From Lentzea californiensis (GTDB lineage Bacteria; Actinomycetota; Actinomycetes; Mycobacteriales; Pseudonocardiaceae): a DNA stretch of 64,000 nucleotides. Of this stretch, positions 1-9,451 are shown in pieces; the stretch's first letter is position 1; each line of letters starts with the position of its first letter. The position numbers and the translations under genes are program-made. The notes below the pieces were generated by a model, which saw only the letters and a program-made list of their open reading frames with translations, was not told the origin of the DNA and ran no database searches. The stretch lies in the NCBI RefSeq assembly GCF_024648825.1, contig NZ_JANBBE010000001.1:434001-498000 (forward strand), given 5' to 3'.

Positions 1-850
1 CGGCCCTTGTCGCAGATCCACTCCTCGTTGACCTGCGGGTCGTCGCCGGCGAGCTTGCGCTGCACCTTGCCGCGCCGCCAGTCGGTGCGCTCGGCGCAAC
101 CCGACGAGCAGTGCTCGCAGATGCTCGGCGTCGACACGAGGTCGAACGGCCGGGCGCGGAAGCGGTAGGCGGCGCTCGTCAGGGCACCGACCGGGCAGAT
201 CTGGATGGTGTTGCCCGAGAAGTACGACTGGAACGGCCTGTCCTGCGCCACACCGATCTGCTGCTGCGAGCCGCGCTCGAGCAGTTCGATGAACGGGTCG
301 CCGGCGATCTGCGCGGAGAACCGGGTGCAGCGCTGGCAGAGCACGCAGCGTTCGCGGTCGAGCAGCACCTGCGTCGAGATGTTGATCGGCTTCGGGAACG
401 TCCGCTTGTGCTCGTGGAAGCGGGAGTCGCTGCGGCCGTGGGCGATCGCCTGGTTCTGCAGCGGGCACTCACCGCCCTTGTCGCAGACCGGGCAGTCCAG
501 TGGGTGGTTGATGAGCAGCAACTCCATCACACCCTGCTGGGCCTTGTCCGCGACCGGCGAGGTCAGCTGGGTCTTCACGACCATGCCGTCCGCGACCGTC
601 ATCGTGCAGGAGGCCTGCGGCTTCGGCATCGGCCGGCCGCCCATCTCGACCTCGACGAGGCACTGGCGGCAGGCGCCCGCGGGCTCCAGCAGCGGGTGGT
701 CGCAGAAGCGCGGGATGACCGTGCCGAGGCGCTCGGCCGTGCGGATCAGCAGCTCGCCCTTGGGCGCGACGATCTCGACGCCGTCGATGACGAGCTTCAC
801 GTGTCCTTCGGGGACGACGAGCTCGGCGGCGGGCTTGTCAGGCGCGATGG

Positions 851-854
<4 letters not shown>
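1..854 (-). CDS. nuoG: NADH-quinone oxidoreductase subunit G (partial, C-terminus beyond window)
   Basis: Large iron-sulfur subunit of respiratory complex I, carrying electrons from NuoF/NuoE towards the quinone. Only the N-terminal ~284 residues are present; the gene runs off the left edge. Visible are the [2Fe-2S] ferredoxin-type domain ([15 protein letters not shown], then CTMTV), the next cluster region ([17 protein letters not shown]) and the CVLCQRC and CEHCSSGC cysteine groups of the N-terminal Fe-S modules. The ATG at 854 overlaps the nuoF stop as ATGA, indicating translational coupling within nuoABCDEFG. Further nuo genes are expected to the left. Confidence 0.96.
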
Positions 855-2131
<1,277 letters not shown>

Positions 2132-2139
2132 TGTCTTCC

Positions 2140-2856
2140 CTACTTCTTTTCCGGCAGGGCAGGGAACTCGGCGTTGGACGGCGTGTTCGGCGCGTCCCAG
2201 CCGCGTTCCTTGGCGATCTGCGCACCGGCCAGCGTCTCCGGCGCCGCCGACGGGCCGTCGAGGTCGGCGTCGCGCCCCTCGAAGAACCCGGCGAGCTGGA
2301 GCTCGGCCTGCTTGAAGTCGGTGAGCGGGGCGCCGCGCGTCGGGGCGGGCTTCTCCCCCGACTGCAACGCCTTCACGAGTCCCAGGGCCTTGTCCGGCGT
2401 CTGGTTGTCGTAGAACTCGTAGTTCACCTGCAGCACCGGGCCGAGGTCGCACGCGGCGAGGCACTCGGCGTGCTCCAGCGTGATCGAGCCCGGCGTGCCC
2501 GGCTCACCCGCGGTCTCGTCGTGGCCCACGCCGAGGTGGCTCTTGAGCGTCGAGTAGATCTCGTCGCCGCCCAGGGCCGCGCACAGCGTGTTCGTGCAGA
2601 CGCTGACCAGGTGCTCACCGCACGGGCGGCGCTTGTACATCGTGTAGAACGTCGCGACCGCGCTGACCTCGGCCTCGCTCAGGTCGAGCTGTCCGGCGCA
2701 GAACCGGATGCCGTCCTGGGAGACGTAGCCCTCGACCGACTGCACCAGGTGCAGCATCGGCAGCAGCGCGCTGCGGGCCTGCGGGTAACGGGCGACGATC
2801 GCCTGCGCCTTGTCCACAGTGGACTGGTCGAAAGCGGTTTCCTGTGCCTGAGTCAT
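2140..2856 (-). CDS. nuoE: NADH-quinone oxidoreductase subunit E
   Basis: The 238-aa [2Fe-2S] (thioredoxin-like) subunit of the NADH-oxidising arm of complex I. The cluster ligands are visible as VCTNTLC and, about 40 residues later, [10 protein letters not shown]. The ATG at 2856 (MTQAQETAF) overlaps the nuoD stop as ATGA. The C-terminal ~70 residues after the ferredoxin fold are a low-complexity tail seen in many actinobacterial NuoE proteins. The gene sits in the nuo operon between nuoD and nuoF, as expected. Confidence 0.96.
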   Translation of the reverse strand: MTQAQETAFDQSTVDKAQAIVARYPQARSALLPMLHLVQSVEGYVSQDGIRFCAGQLDLSEAEVSAVATFYTMYKRRPCGEHLVSVCTNTLCAALGGDEIYSTLKSHLGVGHDETAGEPGTPGSITLEHAECLAACDLGPVLQVNYEFYDNQTPDKALGLVKALQSGEKPAPTRGAPLTDFKQAELQLAGFFEGRDADLDGPSAAPETLAGAQIAKERGWDAPNTPSNAEFPALPEKK

Positions 2857-4250
2857 CGGTCGCAACCACCCATCACGGGGTCGATCGAGGCGACGGACGC
2901 GATCACGTCGGCGACCATGCCGCCCTCGCACATCGCGGGCATCGACTGGAGGTTCACGAAGCTTGGTTCGCGGACGTGCACGCGCATCGGCCTCGTGCCG
3001 CCGTCGGAGACGATGTGGTAGCCGAGCTCGCCGCGCGGCGACTCGATCGGCACGTACACCTGGCCCGCCGGAACCTTGAAGCCCTCGGTCACCAGCTTGA
3101 AGTGGTGGATCAGGGACTCCATGGACTGGCCCATGATCTTGCGGACGTGCTCGAGCGAGTTGCCCATGCCGTCGCTGCCGATCGTGAGCTGCGCGGGCCA
3201 CGCGATCTTCGCGTCCTCGACCATCACCGGACCGGTCGGCAGGCTCTTCACGACCTGCTTGATGATCCGCAGCGACTGGTGCATCTCTTCCAGGCGCAGC
3301 AGGTACCGCGCGAAGCTGTCCGCGGCGTTCGAGGTCGGCACGTCGAACTGGTAGTTCTCGTAGCCGCAGTACGGCTCGATCTTGCGCAGGTCCCAGGCCA
3401 GGCCGGCGGAGCGCAGGATCGGGCCGGTGATGCCGAGCGCGAGGCAGGCGTCGACGGGCAGGTAGCCCACGCCCGCGAGGCGGTTGCGCCAGATCGGCTG
3501 GCCGGTGAGCAGCTTGTCGTAGTCCGGGAGCCGCTTCTCCATGACCTTGACGTACGCGGTGATCTTCTCGACCGCGTCGGCCGGCAGGTCCTGCGCGAGG
3601 CCGCCGGGACGGATGAACGCGTGGTTCATCCGCAGACCGGTGAGGTGCTCCAGCAGGTGCAGGGTCTCCTCACGCTCGCGGAAGCCGGAGGTCATACCGG
3701 TGAGGGCGCCGAGCTCCATGCCGCCGGTGGCGAGCGCGACGAGGTGCGAGCTGATGCGGTTGAGCTCCATCAGCAGCACGCGGACCGCCTGCGCCTTGTC
3801 CGGCACCGTGACGCCGAGCAGCTTCTCGACGGCCATGCAGTACGCGGCCTCGTTGTGCAGAGGCGCCAGGTAGTCCATGCGCGTCACGAAGGTGACGCCC
3901 TGGACCCAGTTCCGGTACTCGACGTTCTTCTCGATACCGGTGTGCAGGTAGCCGATCACGCTGCGGGCGTGGGTGACCGTCTCGCCCTCGAGCTCCAGGA
4001 TCAGGCGGAGCACGCCGTGGGTCGAGGGGTGCTGCGGGCCGAGGTTCATGACGATGCGCTCGTCGTGGACCGCGTCCGCGAGCACCTCGTCCCAGTCGCC
4101 GCCGGTCACCGTGTAGACGGTGCCCTCGGTGGTCTTCCGGGAGTCCGCGATCTCGGGAGTCTCGGTGCGGGTGTTGACGTCGTCCGTGCTGTCGCTGCCG
4201 GTCGCACTGGTGTCGGTGCCGGTGGTGACGTCGGAAAGCCGCTCGGTCAT
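2853..4250 (-). CDS. nuoD: NADH-quinone oxidoreductase subunit D
   Basis: The 49-kDa-type subunit of complex I (465 aa), forming the quinone site with NuoB. The signature [21 protein letters not shown] follows a disordered acidic/threonine-rich leader of about 65 residues, and the C-terminus ends in the conserved [10 protein letters not shown]. The ATG at 4250 overlaps the nuoC stop (4247). The longer N-terminal leader compared with enteric NuoD is typical of actinobacteria. Key quinone-site residues H and Y in the HPSTHG and YCGYE regions are present. Confidence 0.97.
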   Translation of the reverse strand: MTERLSDVTTGTDTSATGSDSTDDVNTRTETPEIADSRKTTEGTVYTVTGGDWDEVLADAVHDERIVMNLGPQHPSTHGVLRLILELEGETVTHARSVIGYLHTGIEKNVEYRNWVQGVTFVTRMDYLAPLHNEAAYCMAVEKLLGVTVPDKAQAVRVLLMELNRISSHLVALATGGMELGALTGMTSGFREREETLHLLEHLTGLRMNHAFIRPGGLAQDLPADAVEKITAYVKVMEKRLPDYDKLLTGQPIWRNRLAGVGYLPVDACLALGITGPILRSAGLAWDLRKIEPYCGYENYQFDVPTSNAADSFARYLLRLEEMHQSLRIIKQVVKSLPTGPVMVEDAKIAWPAQLTIGSDGMGNSLEHVRKIMGQSMESLIHHFKLVTEGFKVPAGQVYVPIESPRGELGYHIVSDGGTRPMRVHVREPSFVNLQSMPAMCEGGMVADVIASVASIDPVMGGCDR

Positions 4251-4996
4251 GAGTAGGACCGCCTCTGGTCCGGCGGAGGAATCTCCGCGCCCTTGTACTC
4301 CACCGGGATGCCGCCCAGCGGGTAGTCCTTGCGCTGGGGGTGTCCGTCCCAGTCGTCCGGCATGAGGATGCGGGTCAGTCCGGGGTGACCGTCGTAGATG
4401 ATCCCGAACATGTCCCAGGCCTCGCGCTCCTGCCAGTCCGCCGTCGGGTAGACCTCGACGAGGCTCGGCACGTGCGGGTGCTCGACGTCGACGGCGACTT
4501 CCAGCCGGATGCGGCGGCGGTACGTCATCGACGTGAGGTGCGTGACCGAGTGCAGGCGCTGCGGCACGTCGGCGCCGTAGTCCACACCGGAGACGGAGCT
4601 GCAGAGCTCGAAGCGCAGGGACGGCGTGTCGCGCAGGATCCGCGCGACCTCCAGCAGCGTCTCCGGCCTGAGGTAGAAGGTGATCTCGCCGCGGTCGACC
4701 GTCACCTGCTGCACCGTGTCGGCGGGCAGGCCCTTCTCCGCGATCGCGGAGAACAGCTCGTCCGCGACCTCGTCGAACCAGCCACCGAACGGGCGCTCCG
4801 ACGGAGCAGCCACGTGGGCGGGCAGGCGCAGGCCACCGAAGCCGGACGTGTCACCGGAGCCGGTGACGCCGAAGAGGCCCTGGCGCTCCTTGCCCGCGAG
4901 GATCGGCGCTTTCGCCTTCGCCTCGGTCGGGTTGGTCTTCTCGAGGTCCTCTCCAGCGCGGTTGACGCTGGAGTGCTCTCCCCCTGGCTCGGTCAC
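4247..4996 (-). CDS. nuoC: NADH-quinone oxidoreductase subunit C
   Basis: The 30-kDa-type subunit of complex I (249 aa), a structural partner of NuoD in the peripheral arm. The family signature near the C-terminus is clear ([20 protein letters not shown] followed by [16 protein letters not shown]). I chose the GTG at 4996 ([11 protein letters not shown]), because it overlaps the nuoB stop as GTGA like its neighbours; the frame remains open further upstream inside nuoB but that protein sequence is not family-like. About 70 N-terminal residues are unconserved, normal for actinobacterial NuoC. Confidence 0.94.
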   Translation of the reverse strand: MTEPGGEHSSVNRAGEDLEKTNPTEAKAKAPILAGKERQGLFGVTGSGDTSGFGGLRLPAHVAAPSERPFGGWFDEVADELFSAIAEKGLPADTVQQVTVDRGEITFYLRPETLLEVARILRDTPSLRFELCSSVSGVDYGADVPQRLHSVTHLTSMTYRRRIRLEVAVDVEHPHVPSLVEVYPTADWQEREAWDMFGIIYDGHPGLTRILMPDDWDGHPQRKDYPLGGIPVEYKGAEIPPPDQRRSYS

Positions 4997-5544
4997 TTCT
5001 TCCTCGCAAAACGCTCGGACGACGGGATGAGATCGGTGCGGTAGCCCGAGTCGGCGAGTGCCTTGGCGCGCACGGCGCCCAGCGGCTCGTCCATGATCTT
5101 GGCGTGGATCTTGAGGATCGCGTCGATCAGCATCTCCGGCCGCGGCGGGCAGCCCGGCAGGTACATGTCGACGGGCACGACGTGGTCGACGCCCTGCACC
5201 ACCGCGTAGTTGTTGAACATGCCGCCAGTGCTGGCGCACACGCCCATGGCCAGCACCCAGCGCGGCTCGGGCATCTGGTCGTAGATCTGCCGCAGCACCG
5301 GCGCCATCTTGTTGGTGACGCGGCCGGCCACGATCATCAGGTCCGCCTGGCGCGGTGAGGCCCGGAAGACCTCCATGCCGAAGCGGGCCAGGTCGTAACG
5401 CGGACCACCCGTCGTCATCATCTCGATGGCGCAGCAGGCCAGGCCGAAGGTGGCAGGCCAGAGCGAGGACTTGCGGGTCCAGTTGACCAGCTTCTCGACG
5501 CTGACCAGCAGGATGCCGTTCGGGAGCTTCTCCTCGAGACCCAT
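4993..5544 (-). CDS. nuoB: NADH-quinone oxidoreductase subunit B
   Basis: Subunit carrying cluster N2, the [4Fe-4S] centre that reduces menaquinone (183 aa). The ligands are visible: the tandem cysteines in [11 protein letters not shown], the cysteine of [11 protein letters not shown] and that of LPGCPPRPE. The start is ATG at 5544, 7 bp after the nuoA stop, with GAGGAAGTC just upstream. The end overlaps nuoC by GTGA. It is of normal length and has all four cluster cysteines. Confidence 0.97.
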   Translation of the reverse strand: MGLEEKLPNGILLVSVEKLVNWTRKSSLWPATFGLACCAIEMMTTGGPRYDLARFGMEVFRASPRQADLMIVAGRVTNKMAPVLRQIYDQMPEPRWVLAMGVCASTGGMFNNYAVVQGVDHVVPVDMYLPGCPPRPEMLIDAILKIHAKIMDEPLGAVRAKALADSGYRTDLIPSSERFARKK

Positions 5545-5551
5545 GACTTCC

Positions 5552-5917
5552 TCAGTTCCAGTCGAGGCCGCCGCGACGCCACACGTAGACGTACGCGAAG
5601 CCGACCGTGGCGACGAACAGGACGATCTCCACCAGCCCGAACAGGCCGAGCTTGTCGGCCGCTACGGCGAACGGGTAGAGGAAGACCATTTCGATGTCGA
5701 ACAAGATGAACAGCATCGCCGTCAGGTAGTAGGCGACGGGCATGCGCCCACCACCGACCACCGGCTGCGGGCTCGGCTCGATGCCGCACTCGTACGCGTC
5801 GAGCTTCGCCTTGTTGTAGCGGCGCGGTCCGATGTAGGGAGCCGCGGTCACCGAGAACAGTGCGAACGCCCCGGCGAGCGCGAACATCAATACGAGGGGG
5901 AGGTAAGGGTCAAGCAC
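5552..5917 (-). CDS. nuoA: NADH-quinone oxidoreductase subunit A
   Basis: Small membrane subunit of complex I (121 aa from the chosen start) with three predicted transmembrane helices ([59 protein letters not shown]). The conserved YECGIEP motif and acidic residues in FDIEMVF are present. The frame extends to 5974, but the GTG at 5917 ([10 protein letters not shown]) matches family starts and has GGACGACGGAGC upstream. It is the first gene of the nuo operon; the Rex-like operators lie 84-133 bp upstream of the start codon. Confidence 0.95.
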   Translation of the reverse strand: MLDPYLPLVLMFALAGAFALFSVTAAPYIGPRRYNKAKLDAYECGIEPSPQPVVGGGRMPVAYYLTAMLFILFDIEMVFLYPFAVAADKLGLFGLVEIVLFVATVGFAYVYVWRRGGLDWN

Positions 5918-5973
5918 GCTCCGTCGTCCTTTCCTCGCGGTCGCCCGCACCCTAAGGGTGTTGTTCTGCAGCA

Positions 5974-5999
5974 CGTTTGTTAGGCGAACCTAACAAACG
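5974..5999. promoter_or_regulatory. Perfect 11-bp inverted repeat, iron-box-like, upstream of nuoA
   Basis: Two 11-bp arms separated by 4 bp. Read on the minus strand, the core TTAGGTTCGCCTAAC resembles the IdeR/DmdR (DtxR-family) iron box; against the 19-bp consensus I recall, 15 positions match. It lies 57-82 bp before the nuoA start codon and 1 bp from the first Rex operator. The repeat is seen directly; binding by an iron regulator is inference. Confidence 0.55.
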
Positions 6000-6000
6000 C

Positions 6001-6018
6001 TTGTGAAACAGTTCACAA
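6001..6018. promoter_or_regulatory. Rex operator 1 upstream of nuo operon
   Basis: TTGTGAAACAGTTCACAA matches the Rex operator pattern TTGTGAA-N4-TTCACAA exactly, and the palindrome extends two further bases on each side (5999-6020). Rex senses the NADH/NAD+ ratio and represses respiratory genes in actinomycetes. The rex gene is in this window (56730-57485). The site is 84-101 bp upstream of the nuoA start. Confidence 0.85.
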
Positions 6019-6032
6019 GCTTGATCACACTG

Positions 6033-6050
6033 TTGTGAAGTGATTCACAA
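6033..6050. promoter_or_regulatory. Rex operator 2 upstream of nuo operon
   Basis: TTGTGAAGTGATTCACAA is a second exact TTGTGAA-N4-TTCACAA palindrome. Its centre is 32 bp from that of operator 1, about three helical turns, so two Rex dimers could lie on the same face of the DNA. The duplicated arrangement suggests tight redox control of complex I expression. Confidence 0.82.
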
Positions 6051-6134
6051 GCTCGCTCGCCAGTGTAGAACGCCTGTAAATGACCTAGATCACAGGGTCT
6101 GACCTGCGCGTTTAACTTGCCCGACACATGCGAA

Positions 6135-6165
6135 ACGGCACCGGCTCGTATTGAGCCGGTGCCGT
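6135..6165 (-). terminator. Terminator-like hairpin after menJ
   Basis: A perfect 13-bp stem (ACGGCACCGGCTC and its complement) with a 5-nt loop lies 18 bp beyond the menJ stop. On the minus strand it is followed by only a short T stretch (TTTCGC), so termination is likely but unproven. It separates menJ from the nuo control region. Confidence 0.65.
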
Positions 6166-6182
6166 CACCTATTCGGAGTAAT

Positions 6183-7448
6183 TTACGCGCTGGGAGCGAG
6201 CTTCGTGGCGGCCACGATCAGGCGGTCCATTGAGTCGCCGTCCTTGGGGTCGTAGAGGCCCGCCAGGAGCTTGAGCACGAGTTTCATCAGGCGTTTCCGC
6301 GGCATTCCGTACTTCGTTGCGGTCCGCATGATCGCCGGGTTACCGATGAGCTTCGAGAAGACGTTCCCGAGCCGGTAGTAACTGCCGAGCGCCTCCTCGA
6401 TGCGGACCGGGTAGCCGTGCAGCGCCCGTTCACGGTTGACGCCGGTGCGCGCGAGCGCCTGCACGACCGACTCGGAGGCGATCTTCGCCGACTCCATGGC
6501 GTAACCGATGCCCTCGCCGTTGAACGGGTTGACCATGCCGCCGGCGTCGCCGACGAGCAGCATGCCCGCCCGGTAGTGCGGCTTGCGGTTGAGCCCCATG
6601 GGCAGCGCCGCGCCGCCGATCCGGCTCGTCGCGTTCTCCTCGCGGAAGCCCCACTCCTCCGGCGTGCCGTCCAGCCAGCTGCGCAGCAACTGCCGGTAGT
6701 CGGTGGTGCCGTAGGCCTTCGACGTGCTGAGAATGCCCAGGCCGACGTTCACGCTGCCGTCGCCCATGCCGAAGATCCAGCCGTAACCGGGCAGCAACTG
6801 CCCGTCCGGCGCCCACAGCTCGAGGTGCGACTCGAGGTAGTCGTCCTTGGTGCGCGGGCTGTTGTAGTAGCGGCGCACCGCCACGCCCATCGGCTTGTCG
6901 TCGTCCTTCTGCAGGCCGATGCTCAGTGCCAGACGCGCTGACACACCGTCACACCCGACGACGATGGGGGCCTTGTAGGTGACCGGGTTCTTTTCCGGTC
7001 CCTGCTTCGCCTCCACGCCCACGACCCGGCCGTTCTCGACGATGGCCTTCGTGACCGTCGTGTGCTCGTGCATGCGCGCACCGGCCGCCTTCGCGGCGTT
7101 CGCGAGCATCTCGTCGAAGTCCAGGCGAGGACGCACGACACCGTAGTTCGGGAACGTGGCCAGGTCCGGCCAGTCCAGCTCCATCGTCACGCCGCCGCCC
7201 ACGACGCGCAGACCCTTGTTGTGCAGCCAGCCGTTGCTCTCGCGGGTGTCGATGCCCAGGTCGATGAGCTGCTTGACGCCCCGGGGCGTGAGGCCGTCGC
7301 CGCAGACCTTCTCCCGGGGGAAGGTGCTCTTCTCCAGGAGGAGGACGTCGAGGCCCGCCCTGGCGAGGTAGGTGGCAGCGGTCGAGCCCGCCGGTCCAGC
7401 ACCCACCACGATGACGTCGGCGTCCTCGTTGATCCCGCGCCTGCTCAT
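6183..7448 (-). CDS. menJ: Geranylgeranyl reductase family FAD oxidoreductase, likely menaquinone reductase MenJ
   Basis: A 421-aa FAD-dependent reductase. The Rossmann FAD motif VVGAGPAGSTAATYLARAG is near residue 14, followed by KVCGDGLTPRG, and the second FAD motif GDAGGMVNPFNGEGIGYAM lies around residue 295. In mycobacteria the homologue MenJ saturates one isoprene unit of menaquinone. The neighbouring menG (8700-9416, same strand) supports that role over an archaeal-lipid or chlorophyll role. The ATG at 7448 has GGGAGTCTGG upstream; the open frame further upstream is non-coding. menJ would follow menG directly but for the inserted 7.5-8.7 kb cassette. Confidence 0.88.
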   Translation of the reverse strand: MSRRGINEDADVIVVGAGPAGSTAATYLARAGLDVLLLEKSTFPREKVCGDGLTPRGVKQLIDLGIDTRESNGWLHNKGLRVVGGGVTMELDWPDLATFPNYGVVRPRLDFDEMLANAAKAAGARMHEHTTVTKAIVENGRVVGVEAKQGPEKNPVTYKAPIVVGCDGVSARLALSIGLQKDDDKPMGVAVRRYYNSPRTKDDYLESHLELWAPDGQLLPGYGWIFGMGDGSVNVGLGILSTSKAYGTTDYRQLLRSWLDGTPEEWGFREENATSRIGGAALPMGLNRKPHYRAGMLLVGDAGGMVNPFNGEGIGYAMESAKIASESVVQALARTGVNRERALHGYPVRIEEALGSYYRLGNVFSKLIGNPAIMRTATKYGMPRKRLMKLVLKLLAGLYDPKDGDSMDRLIVAATKLAPSA

Positions 7449-7540
7449 CCAGACTCCCTGCGTGTACCGGTCACAGCTTCTGCTGGCGACTCTAACCGGA
7501 CGTTGCTGAGACCAGCTGCCAGCCGCTCCCGCCGCTTCAA

Positions 7541-7589
7541 CACGCGGGGCCCTCTCGTACCGCATGACAGTACGAAAGCGCCCCGCGTG
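7541..7589. repeat. 49-bp hairpin repeat, copy 1 (inverted relative to copy 2)
   Basis: A 49-bp imperfect palindrome beginning CACGCGGGGC and ending GCCCCGCGTG. It is about 43/49 identical to the reverse complement of 8634-8682; the differences are mainly in the 9-nt loop. This copy lies in the divergent space between menJ and the DUF559-like gene, which is not a normal terminator position. Together the two copies bracket that gene. Confidence 0.85.
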
Positions 7590-7654
7590 CCTTTCAAGAT
7601 CGCGAGTTGTCCACATGTTGATCAATGCCGCTTGAGCTGTGCCGCCGTGTATCG

Positions 7655-8629
7655 ATGATTGGTCAGATGGTGAAGAAGCGGTCCATCGATTACGCGGTGC
7701 TGAGCGACTGGTTCGAAGACGGGGTCGCGACCCGTCGTGACCTGCTGGGCCTCGGCTTCAGCGGCAGCACCCTGGCCCACAAGTGCCGCCCAGGGGGCGG
7801 CTGGACACGTCTGTTCCTCGGCGTGTACCTGCTCACCGGCGGATCACCGAGCCGCAGCCAACTGGTTCGGGGTGCTCTGCTGAGAGCAGGTCCGCTTACG
7901 TTCCTGACCGGGTTGGAGGCCTTGCGGCTCCATGGCGTCCGGCGTACTCCGGACGATCAGCGAATCCATGTCCTGGTCCCTCACGGGCGCCGGGTCACCA
8001 GCCAGGGTTCCATGCTCGTCGAACGCACGAATCGTCCTTGGACGGGCAGCATGATCAACGGTTTTCCGGTGGCCACCCTCAACCGCGCACTCATCGACGC
8101 AGCCCGGCGGGAGTCCCGTCTCGACGTGGTTCGAGCCTTCATCGCGGACGCCGTGCAGAAACAGCTCTGCTCCGCCGAGGACGTCGCGGCCGAGTTGCGG
8201 GATCTCCGGTTGGGCGGCACGGCTCTGCCTCGGCGTGTGTTGGAGGAGATCAGCGACGGCGTCCGGTCCGCGGCGGAAGCGTGGTCACGTTCGTTGATCA
8301 GGCACACCGCTCTGCCCGCGCCCACATGGAACGTCCTGATCAGGTCAGCTACCGGATGCCAGCTGGCCATCGTCGACGCGTGGTGGGAGGAAGTCGGGCT
8401 GGCATGGCAGATCGACTCGATGGAGTTTCACCTTTCCCCGAAGGACTACGCGCACACGATGGCTCAACATTCCGCGCTGCTCGCCAACGGCGTGATGACC
8501 GTGCACACGGTTCCCTCGCGTCTGAAGAAAGAGCCCGCGAAGGTCCTGGCAGAGCTGCGTGGCGCCTACAACGTGGCTGCGCAGCGTCCACGTCCGAACG
8601 TCAGCGCGACGCTGTGGCGGCCTGTTTGA
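7655..8629 (+). CDS. DUF559/AbiEi-antitoxin-like protein with Vsr-like C-terminal domain
   Basis: A protein of about 324 aa of a class common in actinobacteria, often labelled type IV toxin-antitoxin AbiEi-family. The N-terminal ~60 residues look like a winged-helix DNA-binding segment (VATRRDLLGLGFSGSTL, then RLFLGVYLLTG). The C-terminal ~100 residues look like an endonuclease-fold (Vsr/DUF559) domain with AWQIDSMEFHLSPKDYAHTM. In relatives I recall, the residue before ID is usually Glu; here it is Gln, so nuclease activity may be lost. The start is uncertain: ATGs at 7625, 7655 and 7667 all lack a good ribosome site. No partner toxin gene is adjacent. Confidence 0.7.
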   Translation: MIGQMVKKRSIDYAVLSDWFEDGVATRRDLLGLGFSGSTLAHKCRPGGGWTRLFLGVYLLTGGSPSRSQLVRGALLRAGPLTFLTGLEALRLHGVRRTPDDQRIHVLVPHGRRVTSQGSMLVERTNRPWTGSMINGFPVATLNRALIDAARRESRLDVVRAFIADAVQKQLCSAEDVAAELRDLRLGGTALPRRVLEEISDGVRSAAEAWSRSLIRHTALPAPTWNVLIRSATGCQLAIVDAWWEEVGLAWQIDSMEFHLSPKDYAHTMAQHSALLANGVMTVHTVPSRLKKEPAKVLAELRGAYNVAAQRPRPNVSATLWRPV

Positions 8630-8633
8630 GCGG

Positions 8634-8682
8634 CACGCGGGGCGCTTTCGTACTGCATGTCGGTACGGGAGGGCCCCGCGTG
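8634..8682. repeat. 49-bp hairpin repeat, copy 2
   Basis: Begins 5 bp after the stop of the DUF559-like gene and ends 18 bp before the menG stop, so this copy lies between convergent genes. The outer stem is a perfect 10 bp (CACGCGGGGC/GCCCCGCGTG), continued by wobble pairs to a GTAC/GTAC closure around a 9-nt loop. At this position it could serve as a bidirectional terminator. Confidence 0.85.
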
Positions 8683-8699
8683 AGGCAGAGGCAGAGCAA

Positions 8700-9416
8700 C
8701 TACGACTCGGCTGGCTCTTCGGCCTTCGGCTTCGGCTTGGTCGCGCGGTGCAGGGCCACCATGCCGCCGGTCAGGTTGAACCAGGCCACGTCCTCCCAGC
8801 CCGCCTGCGAGATGAGCTCGCCGAGCGTGCGCTGGTCCGGCCAGGTCGCCATGGACTCCGACAGGTAGGAGTAGGCGGCGGGGTTGGAAGACACGAACTT
8901 CGCGATGAGCGGCAGCAGTTTGAGCAGGTAGCGCATGTAGACGACGCGGAACGGTTTCCAGACCGGCGTCGAGACCTCGCAGATGACCATGCGGCCGCCC
9001 GGCTTGGTGACGCGCGCCATTTCGCGGAGGGCCACGACGGTGTCGTTGAAGTTGCGGATGCCGAAGGACACCGTGACGGCGTCGAAGGAGTTGTCCTTGA
9101 AGGGCAGACGCAGGGCGTCGGCGGCCACCTTCGGGACTCGGCGGTGGGCGCCTGAGGCGAGCATGCCCACGGAGAAGTCCGCGGCGACGCACCAGGCACC
9201 GGACGCGGCGTACTCGACGGTCGAGACCGCGGTGCCCGCGGCGAGGTCGAGGACCTTCTCGTTCGGGCGGGCGTCGAGGACTCGCCTGCTCCACTCCCGC
9301 CAGCGGCGGTCGAAGCCCAGCGTCATGACCGAGTTCGTGCGGTCGTAGCCCTTGGCCACGCCGTCGAACATCTCGGCTACCTCGCGGGGGTTCTTGTCCA
9401 GGCCGGCTCGCGACAT
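8700..9416 (-). CDS. menG: Demethylmenaquinone methyltransferase (MenG/UbiE)
   Basis: SAM-dependent C-methyltransferase (238 aa) performing the last ring methylation of menaquinone. UbiE family features are visible: [19 protein letters not shown] at the N-terminus, the SAM motif [37 protein letters not shown] and the GIRNF motif. The lysine/glutamate-rich C-terminal tail is unconserved. The start is ATG at 9416. It heads the interrupted menG-menJ pair. In mycobacteria the same neighbourhood holds mgtA, menG and menJ, as here. Confidence 0.95.
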   Translation of the reverse strand: MSRAGLDKNPREVAEMFDGVAKGYDRTNSVMTLGFDRRWREWSRRVLDARPNEKVLDLAAGTAVSTVEYAASGAWCVAADFSVGMLASGAHRRVPKVAADALRLPFKDNSFDAVTVSFGIRNFNDTVVALREMARVTKPGGRMVICEVSTPVWKPFRVVYMRYLLKLLPLIAKFVSSNPAAYSYLSESMATWPDQRTLGELISQAGWEDVAWFNLTGGMVALHRATKPKPKAEEPAES

Positions 9417-9451
9417 GACTAGAGACTAAGTCAGCGCCGCTGAGATCTTCT

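Larger units (their letters stand above)
7541..8682. mobile_element. Possible mobile cassette: one gene bounded by 49-bp inverted repeats
   Basis: A 1.14-kb segment consists of one rightward gene and two inverted 49-bp repeats. It separates menG from menJ, two leftward genes that would otherwise be adjacent. I see no transposase motif and cannot define a target duplication, so the repeats could instead be a pair of strong bidirectional terminators. Mobility is inference from the symmetry and from the interruption of a same-strand gene pair. Confidence 0.35.

Noticed and set aside
5941-6182. Small protein in the nuo upstream region
   Set aside because: The stretch is occupied by operator palindromes and a terminator hairpin; no frame with a plausible start and coding pattern was found.
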